Source of the DNA: CAWHOW01 sp050013795
GTDB taxonomy: Bacteria > Bacteroidota > Bacteroidia > Bacteroidales > CG2-30-32-10
Length of the DNA: 7,006 nt
Assembly: GCA_050013795.1 (NCBI GenBank)
Contig: JBEKEO010000164.1
Location: 1-7,006, forward strand
Direction: 5' to 3'
Both the position numbers and the translations under genes were made by a program. Under the pieces are notes generated by a model. That model was not told where the DNA came from and made no database searches. It saw only the letters and a program-made list of their open reading frames with translations. This document shows positions 1 to 4,974 of the stretch, piece after piece (the first letter of the stretch is position 1; every line of letters starts with the position of its first letter).

Positions 1-425
1 TTTGTCGCTGTACAGCCAGAATGATCAGTTACTGTTACATCATATACACCTGCAGGAAGATTGGTGGCTATTTGTGTAGTTTGCACCGGTATTGAATTCC
101 AATGATATGTATATGGTAACACACCCCCGGTCGCATTCGCTGTCGCACTTCCATTAGGTACGCCACATAATGAATTAAGAACATTGGTAAATGCTACCGA
201 TGGTCCTGCAACATTTACTACTGTTGCGCTTGCTGTTGCAGTGCAAGTATTGCAGGTAACGGTTACTGTATATGTACCTGCCGGAAGATTTGTGGCTGTC
301 TGGGTTGTTTGTGCGGGTACTGAACTCCACAAGTAGGTAAATGGTCCTGATCCGACAGGATTTGCAGTCGCTGTACCATCTGAATTTCCGCAATGTGAAT
401 TTGTGGAAGTATCAGTAACAGTAAG
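1..425 (-). repeat. Tandem SprB-type protein repeats (two units visible, period ~75 residues)
   Basis: Residues ~474-546 (425-207) and ~548-614 (203-1) of the adhesin align throughout. Both have a Cys-Gly pair near the start (C485 and C560, 75 residues apart), then NG/DG-(T/S)ATAN, a Y-(L/H)-W-(S/N)-S-(V/I)-P-x-QTTQ core, and NLPAG-x-Y-x-VTVT. The DNA has diverged, so this is an old repeat and not a recent duplication. The second unit runs to the window edge, so more units probably follow. The match to the SprB repeat family comes from recognising the motif, not from a search. Confidence 0.8.
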
Positions 426-1844
426 TGGGCCTACCGTTACTGTAAAAGAAGCTGTTCCGAAACAGCCAGATGCATTAGATACTGTGACAGTATATGTACC
501 TGTTGTTGTTACAGTAGTAGTTTCAATAGTAGAGCCCGTAGACCATGCATAAGAAGCGTAACCACTTCCTGCATCAAGTGTTCCCGGGTTTCCCGAACAT
601 ATTGTTGAAGGTCCTGTAATGACAGGGTTAAGGGTTGCACTTGGATCTACTTTCACTACAATATTATAAGAAACCGGTGTCATACAAGCATTTGTAGGAG
701 TTCCGGTTGCTGTGTATGTTGTTGTAACGGTAGGATTTGCTGTAACACTGGTTCCTGTTGTTGGAGACAATCCTGTTGCCGGAGTCCAAGCCCAGGTATA
801 ATCACTAGCTGCTGAACCGGCAATTGAAATTACAACTGGGCCACATGTAACACAAGTATCAATATATGGGACGCAGGCAGCCGGAGGCGCACTTGATGAA
901 CCAGGATATGTAAAATACATCAGATTATTAATTGCCTGGTTCGCAGAAGCATCATCAAGAATAACAACAAATTTGAATGTTTCAGTAGCGCCCGGCGCTA
1001 AATTTTGAATACGATAACTTAATTGAATAGCTCCATCTATCAGAAGGCTTGAACCAACAGTTTGGGTGAAAGCTGATGTTGGCGTCCACATATCATAACC
1101 ACTCCTGTTTGAAAATCCGCCATAAGAAGCTCTCCAGTTAGCTCCCGCGGCAGCAAACCCTACATAAGAATTCCACGGCACACTTTGAGTAGCACTTACA
1201 TGTGCAATATCACATCCGCCGGTACCCGGTTGAGACACTATTGTATTAAGCGTTGAATAATCGCCTCCATTTATTGTTACATTATTATCAGGGTCTAAGT
1301 TCCTGTAATAGTACATATCAGGAATTGTAGCGGCTGTATTATTTGTAATAGATACAGTTGTAGTATAAAAAAGATCAGTTTCCTCTAATAAATATTCAAT
1401 TTTTACACCAATATTGTTTAAACTTCCTGCCCAATCAACAATATAACAGTTGAAAATATGCTGATAACTTGTTATACTTCCGGGAATTTGATCTAAATAA
1501 TCACAATTGTCAGCTGCACTGGTATGATTAGCGCCAATGGTAATTCCCCAGCCATTTTCAGGAGTTCCGGGAGTAAAAAAGTCGCCGTCAAATGTAGCCC
1601 ATGCATTGTTTTGGGGGTTTGCAACGAAACCAAAGAAAACAGTATTTGTCCGGCAATGCATTCCCGGAGGAACAGGAGATACCGTGGTATCACATCCTTC
1701 AAAACCTCCTTTACCGTCAATTCCAATTTCTACACCAGTGCCTTTAATATAGGCATTTATTCCTACCATTTGTGCCTGTATTAACCCTATTTGGGATGCA
1801 AGCATGATAGCAACTGTAAAAATAAATTTAATATTTTTAATCAT
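1..1844 (-). CDS. Secreted SprB-repeat/Ig-like surface protein, N-terminal part (C terminus beyond window)
   Basis: Translating the minus strand from the ATG at 1844 gives 614 codons with no stop to the window edge, so the gene is cut at its 3' end. The next upstream in-frame stop is at 1886-1884, with no other ATG between, so the start is firm; there is no Shine-Dalgarno sequence, as is usual in Bacteroidota. Residues 1-24 form a signal peptide (two or more Lys, a hydrophobic core, then IQA|Q). Residues ~27-320 are a Cys-containing module I cannot name, with a conspicuous FDGDFF-TPGTPENGWG stretch at 85-100. Residues ~335-400 and ~408-472 look like Ig/PKD-type beta domains (WTPATGLSP; YAWSTGST, TYTVTVS). 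From ~474 on there are SprB-type repeats (NLPAGTYTVTVT). The protein is very Thr/Gly/Ala rich. Family knowledge: such proteins are exported to the cell surface, often by the type IX secretion system, and act as adhesins or gliding-associated proteins. The sorting domain that would confirm this lies outside the window, so the role is inferred. Confidence 0.9.
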   Translation of the reverse strand, partial: MIKNIKFIFTVAIMLASQIGLIQAQMVGINAYIKGTGVEIGIDGKGGFEGCDTTVSPVPPGMHCRTNTVFFGFVANPQNNAWATFDGDFFTPGTPENGWGITIGANHTSAADNCDYLDQIPGSITSYQHIFNCYIVDWAGSLNNIGVKIEYLLEETDLFYTTTVSITNNTAATIPDMYYYRNLDPDNNVTINGGDYSTLNTIVSQPGTGGCDIAHVSATQSVPWNSYVGFAAAGANWRASYGGFSNRSGYDMWTPTSAFTQTVGSSLLIDGAIQLSYRIQNLAPGATETFKFVVILDDASANQAINNLMYFTYPGSSSAPPAACVPYIDTCVTCGPVVISIAGSAASDYTWAWTPATGLSPTTGTSVTANPTVTTTYTATGTPTNACMTPVSYNIVVKVDPSATLNPVITGPSTICSGNPGTLDAGSGYASYAWSTGSTIETTTVTTTGTYTVTVSNASGCFGTASFTVTVGPLTVTDTSTNSHCGNSDGTATANPVGSGPFTYLWSSVPAQTTQTATNLPAGTYTVTVTCNTCTATASATVVNVAGPSVAFTNVLNSLCGVPNGSATANATGGVLPYTYHWNSIPVQTTQIATNLPAGVYDVTVTDHSGCTAT

Positions 1845-1997
1845 AGGATAGCGAATTTTTAAAAGTACTAAATCGTTTTTAATTCAATTTTATATAAAGA
1901 CGTAATCTGCCTTATTTGGTTGCCTCAAAATTAATAAAAAAACTTTAAATTATTCGCTACAGATTATTTTATTATATAAAATTGGGGTTTTCTGTTA

Positions 1998-2015
1998 TTA
2001 ATTATTAATAATTAA
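1998..2015. promoter_or_regulatory. 18-bp perfect AT palindrome at predicted adhesin transcription start
   Basis: TTAATTATTAATAATTAA is exactly its own reverse complement. It lies a few bases downstream of the putative -7 element at 2026-2019, so it would overlap the transcription start. That position would suit an operator. However, the surrounding DNA is almost all A and T, where palindromes of this kind arise easily, so a regulatory role is speculative. Confidence 0.3.
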
Positions 2016-2018
2016 ATG

Positions 2019-2050
2019 CAAAAATAGCTATTTATCGTAAAAAGAACAAG
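2019..2050 (-). promoter_or_regulatory. Candidate Bacteroidota-type promoter for the adhesin gene
   Basis: On the minus strand, TATTTTTG (2026-2019) matches the Bacteroidota primary-sigma -7 consensus TAnnTTTG. CTTG (2050-2047) lies 20 nt upstream, within the spacing expected for the -33 TTG/TTTG element. This would give a 5' leader of roughly 165-170 nt before the ATG at 1844. A second -7-like match, TAATTTTG (1933-1926), lacks a TTG at a suitable distance. AT-rich DNA yields such matches by chance, so this is a candidate only. Confidence 0.4.
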
Positions 2051-2277
2051 CTTTATTTCATTTTTTTATAACTATTATTTATTAATAAAAAAGCTATTGC
2101 GTATACCTGAACTTTTATAATCAGTGATAGCAATTACCAAATAGCTCCTTAGCATTCTGAAACAAAAAATCAATTGACGGGCCTTAGTATTGTATGTTTT
2201 AACTCATTAGCATAAGTTTACCTTTCGGACAAGCAGATTCTCGGAACCAGACCATTCAGTCGCACAGCAAAAGCTGA

Positions 2278-2466
2278 TTTTATCGCCGTAAAGAATAATG
2301 TTATCAACTTGATGAGGCAAATTATTGATTTAATGAGGTATATTATCAATATGATGAGCTATGTTATCGCCACGATAGCAAATGTTATCAGAACGACAGC
2401 AGATGTTCCCAACACGAGAACATGTGTTCCCAACGTGAGAACAGATGCTGTCAGACCGATAAAATC
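2278..2466. repeat. Degenerate 21-bp tandem repeat array with dyad-symmetric units
   Basis: Nine consecutive units fall in exact 21-bp register, starting at 2278, 2299, 2320, 2341, 2362, 2383, 2404, 2425 and 2446. Five begin TGTT, two begin with TATT/AATT, one with TTTT and one with TGCT. Weaker resemblance continues upstream in phase for two more units (2236 and 2257), and becomes unconvincing after 2466. The approximate unit is TGTTATCA-NNN-YGATRRCA plus two bases, which is itself an inverted repeat. The clearest case is 2362-2380, where TGTTATCG pairs with CGATAGCA around CCA. Units 2299, 2320 and 2341 keep a 6-bp stem with a 3-nt centre, and units 2404 and 2425 pair TGTTC with GAACA. No indels break the phase. 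The function is unknown: it could be a decayed minisatellite, a protein-binding array, or structured RNA. Confidence 0.75.
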
Positions 2467-2546
2467 GCTTAGAATTAACTTTGTCTGCCGAAAAGGTACG
2501 CATTCGAACTGTTGAATAATTGAACAAACGAACAATCGACTTGTAA

Positions 2547-2576
2547 ACTGCCTACTGCTCCTGCTTACTGCCTACT
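2547..2576. repeat. Short direct repeat (ACTGCCTACT, two copies 20 bp apart)
   Basis: ACTGCCTACT occurs at 2547-2556 and again at 2567-2576, separated by a related CTGCTT-type sequence. It lies 20-50 bp downstream of the helicase stop codon and is distinct from the 21-bp array. It looks like a small, partly decayed simple-sequence repeat. No function is evident. Confidence 0.5.
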
Positions 2577-2595
2577 TTTATAAAATGAAGCACTT

Positions 2596-4887
2596 TTACT
2601 CAACTATCCTCAGTTTTGCAAACTTCAGCAGCAGTTGTTTTTGCCCATGACCATCAAAGAAAACAGTAGCTTTCCTGTCGGGCGCTTTGCCCTCAATATT
2701 AATTACTTTGCCCTTGCCGAAGCGCTCATGTTCAACATTCATTCCCACCTGAAGTTCTTCGCCAATGTTTTCGGTGGCTTTAAAATCGCTGTTTACAGGC
2801 TTTTGTATGGCTTTATTAAAGGGTACAAGATTCTTTTTAAGCTTTAAAGGTGGGGCGGAAGTTTTTTGCTTTGGCTTGCTTGTCGTTGGCTCTTCATCAA
2901 AAACAAAATCATTATCAGGAGAAGATTTCCTTCTTGGGAAATCAATATAAGCGGGATTTATCTCTTCAAGGAAACGGCTTGGTTCGCAGAAGTTCAGGTT
3001 ACCCCATTTGTAACGGGTTTCGGAATAAGAAACGGTAACGCGCTTCATGGCGCGGGTAAGGGCTACATAAAACAGGCGCCTTTCTTCTTCCAGTTCGCTG
3101 CGGGAACCCAGCGACTGCATGGAAGGGAAAAGGTTCTCCTCCACTCCTACTATATACACATGCGGAAACTCAAGTCCTTTGGCTGCATGTATGGTCATCA
3201 GCGAAACATAGTCGCCTTCATCTTTATTGGGGTCTTCGGCATCGGTAAGCAGGGCTATGTCCTTCATATATTCTTCAAGGCTAAGTAACTTTTCTTCTTC
3301 GCCTTCTTCCTGTTCGGCAAATTCCTTTATGCCATTCAGCAGTTCTTCAAGGTTCTGTATCCTTGCAATGCCTTCGGGGGTTTTATCCTCGTCGAGTTCT
3401 TTCAGTATGGTCGAAGACTTCGCTATATGCTGGGCTACGGTATAGGCGTCTTTTGTTTTCTGCATGGCAGCGAAACTCTTTATCATAGTGGCGAATTCGG
3501 CAACCTTGTCTCCTGCTGCTCCCAGCCCGAACGACCTGATATCACTTACTATTTCCCATGGCGACAATTTATTCTGGTCGGCAACCACCATTATCTTTTC
3601 CTGCGTGGTTTTTCCTATCTTGCGGTTAGGATAATTGATGATGCGCCATAAAGCTTCTTCATCCTTATGATTGATGGCAAGCCTGAAATATGCAAGCAGG
3701 TCCTTTATCTCCTTCCTTTTATAGAACGAAAGCCCGCCGAATATCTTGTAAGTGATATTGAGTTTGCGCAGGGCTTCTTCCATTGCACGTGATTGCGCAT
3801 TGGTGCGGTAAAGCACGGCAAAGTTCGAATCCATCAACTGGAACTGCATCTTTTGTTCAAAGATAGAGCTGGCCACTTTCATTCCTTCTTCATTATCGGT
3901 GGAGGCTTTCAGCAACTGTATCTTTTCACCCGTATCGTTATCGGTCCATATCTCCTTAAATATCTGGTCTTTGTTATTCACTATTACGCTGTTAGCGGCA
4001 CTCACAATGTTTTTGGTCGAGCGGTAATTCTGCTCAAGTTTAAATATCTTTATGTCGGGATAATCGTTCTTCAGGTTCAATATATTCTTGATATTGGCAC
4101 CACGGAAAGCATAAATGCTCTGGGCATCATCACCAACTACACATATATTCTCATTATTGGCAGCAAGCTTCTTCACAATAAGATATTGCGAATAGTTAGT
4201 ATCCTGGTATTCATCAACAAGTATATACTGGAAAAGCTGCTGGTATTTGTATAGCACTTCAGGGAAATCGCGCAGCAGAACATTCATTTTGAATAGCAGG
4301 TCGTCGAAATCCATTGCTGATGCACGGAACAAACGCTGGTCGTAATAAGTGTATATTTCACCCAGCCGTGGTTTTCCTGCCATCTTATCATGCTGAATGA
4401 TCTCGAAATTGTTATTATATTCAGCTGAAGAGATGAGATTGGTCTTGGCCCCTGATATCCGCGAAAGCACATAACCAACCTGGTAAGCCTTTTCATCAAG
4501 TTCCTGTTCTTTAATGATAGCCCTGATAAGACTTTTAGAATCATCTGTATCATAGATAGTGAAATTACTGGGATAACCTAACCTGTGGCCTTCAACTCTT
4601 AATATCCTTGCAAAGATAGAGTGAAAGGTCCCCATCCAAACATTCCTGGCATCACCCATCCCCACCAGCTTAATTATACGCTCCTTCATTTCACGCGCAG
4701 CTTTATTGGTAAAGGTAAGCGCAAGTATGTTAAAAGGATCCTTGCCCTGGCTTAGAAGATATGCTACACGATAGGTAAGTGCTCTTGTTTTTCCCGAACC
4801 CGCGCCGGCAATAACCATCACAGGTCCTTCAGTACAAAGTACGGCTTCGCGTTGCGCTTCGTTAAGATCGTTGAGAAAATCAGCCAC
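2596..4887 (-). CDS. uvrD: UvrD/PcrA-type 3'-5' DNA helicase (superfamily 1A)
   Basis: This complete 763-residue ATP-dependent helicase matches the usual family length. Visible motifs, in order: Q-motif LNEAQREAV (8-16), Walker A AGAGSGKT (27-34), Ia ALTFTNKAAREM (56-67), Ib GTFHS (86-90), Walker B VDEYQDT (224-230), III GDDAQSIYAFRGA (252-264), IV QNYRS (286-290), V TIHAAKGLEF (565-574) and VI RRLFYVALTRA (603-613). An acidic stretch lies at ~524-540. A Lys/Pro-rich linker (~650-705) leads to a Tudor-like C-terminal module (714-763, GMNVEHERFGKGKV...), which in PcrA/UvrD contacts RNA polymerase. Family role: unwinding in nucleotide-excision and mismatch repair and removal of proteins from DNA. 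The start is GTG (4887-4885). An in-frame TAA (4896-4894) sits two codons upstream and the next Met (24) lies after the Q-motif, so no other start is plausible. The symbol could equally be pcrA; RecBCD-type helicases are excluded by length and by the C-terminal module. Confidence 0.96.
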   Translation of the reverse strand: MADFLNDLNEAQREAVLCTEGPVMVIAGAGSGKTRALTYRVAYLLSQGKDPFNILALTFTNKAAREMKERIIKLVGMGDARNVWMGTFHSIFARILRVEGHRLGYPSNFTIYDTDDSKSLIRAIIKEQELDEKAYQVGYVLSRISGAKTNLISSAEYNNNFEIIQHDKMAGKPRLGEIYTYYDQRLFRASAMDFDDLLFKMNVLLRDFPEVLYKYQQLFQYILVDEYQDTNYSQYLIVKKLAANNENICVVGDDAQSIYAFRGANIKNILNLKNDYPDIKIFKLEQNYRSTKNIVSAANSVIVNNKDQIFKEIWTDNDTGEKIQLLKASTDNEEGMKVASSIFEQKMQFQLMDSNFAVLYRTNAQSRAMEEALRKLNITYKIFGGLSFYKRKEIKDLLAYFRLAINHKDEEALWRIINYPNRKIGKTTQEKIMVVADQNKLSPWEIVSDIRSFGLGAAGDKVAEFATMIKSFAAMQKTKDAYTVAQHIAKSSTILKELDEDKTPEGIARIQNLEELLNGIKEFAEQEEGEEEKLLSLEEYMKDIALLTDAEDPNKDEGDYVSLMTIHAAKGLEFPHVYIVGVEENLFPSMQSLGSRSELEEERRLFYVALTRAMKRVTVSYSETRYKWGNLNFCEPSRFLEEINPAYIDFPRRKSSPDNDFVFDEEPTTSKPKQKTSAPPLKLKKNLVPFNKAIQKPVNSDFKATENIGEELQVGMNVEHERFGKGKVINIEGKAPDRKATVFFDGHGQKQLLLKFAKLRIVE

Positions 4888-4907
4888 CCTTTTTTAACTT
4901 GAAGTTT

Positions 4908-4915
4908 CAAAAGTA
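4908..4915 (-). promoter_or_regulatory. Candidate -7 promoter element for the helicase gene
   Basis: TACTTTTG on the minus strand matches the Bacteroidota consensus TAnnTTTG, 20 nt upstream of the GTG start, in the 87-bp gap after the S46 peptidase gene. It would give a leader of only about 10-15 nt. I do not see a TTTG at the expected -33 spacing (the only TTG, in CTTGG, is 10 nt upstream), so support is weak. If real, the helicase is transcribed on its own and not only by read-through from the peptidase gene. Confidence 0.3.
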
Positions 4916-4974
4916 GTTGAAATTCCAAGACGGGTGAAGCTTGTTGATAAATTTACTGAAGATGTGAAACTGAA

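Larger units (their letters stand above)
1845..2595. other. Gene-free intergenic region between helicase and adhesin genes
   Basis: This ~750 bp stretch has no convincing gene. From 1845 to about 2115 it is very AT-rich and holds the putative adhesin promoter and an AT palindrome. From 2115 to 2235 I see nothing recognisable. From about 2236 to 2466 there is a degenerate 21-bp repeat array. From 2467 to 2595 there is a short direct repeat and the helicase stop-side flank. Short open frames across the array arise because 21 is a multiple of three. I found no GC-rich hairpin with a T-run to serve as an intrinsic terminator for the helicase gene. Confidence 0.7.

Noticed and set aside
175..393. 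72-residue minus-strand frame within the repeats
   Set aside because: It is an alternative frame of the SprB-repeat coding sequence; the Ser/Cys-rich translation has no repeat logic of its own.
1493..1784. Small open frames on both strands near the 5' end of the adhesin gene
   Set aside because: They overlap the coding frame for the signal peptide and N-terminal module, which is continuous from 1844 and well supported.
2048..2094. Possible long inverted repeat (AGCTTT...AAAGCT) with T-runs as a terminator or attenuator
   Set aside because: Only about six bases pair across a ~35-nt AT-rich loop, and there is no GC-rich stem, so it is not distinguishable from background.
2278..2466. CRISPR array interpretation of the 21-bp periodic region
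   Set aside because: There are no unique spacers between conserved repeats. The units abut directly and diverge gradually, and no cas genes are present.
2866..3288. 140-residue plus-strand open frame
   Set aside because: It is antisense to the helicase motifs V and VI and the C-terminal linker. It has no family features and no separate upstream signals.
3793..4254. 153-residue plus-strand open frame
   Set aside because: It lies wholly antisense within the helicase gene across conserved motifs (Walker B, III, IV), and its translation looks like nothing recognisable. It is a shadow of the real gene.
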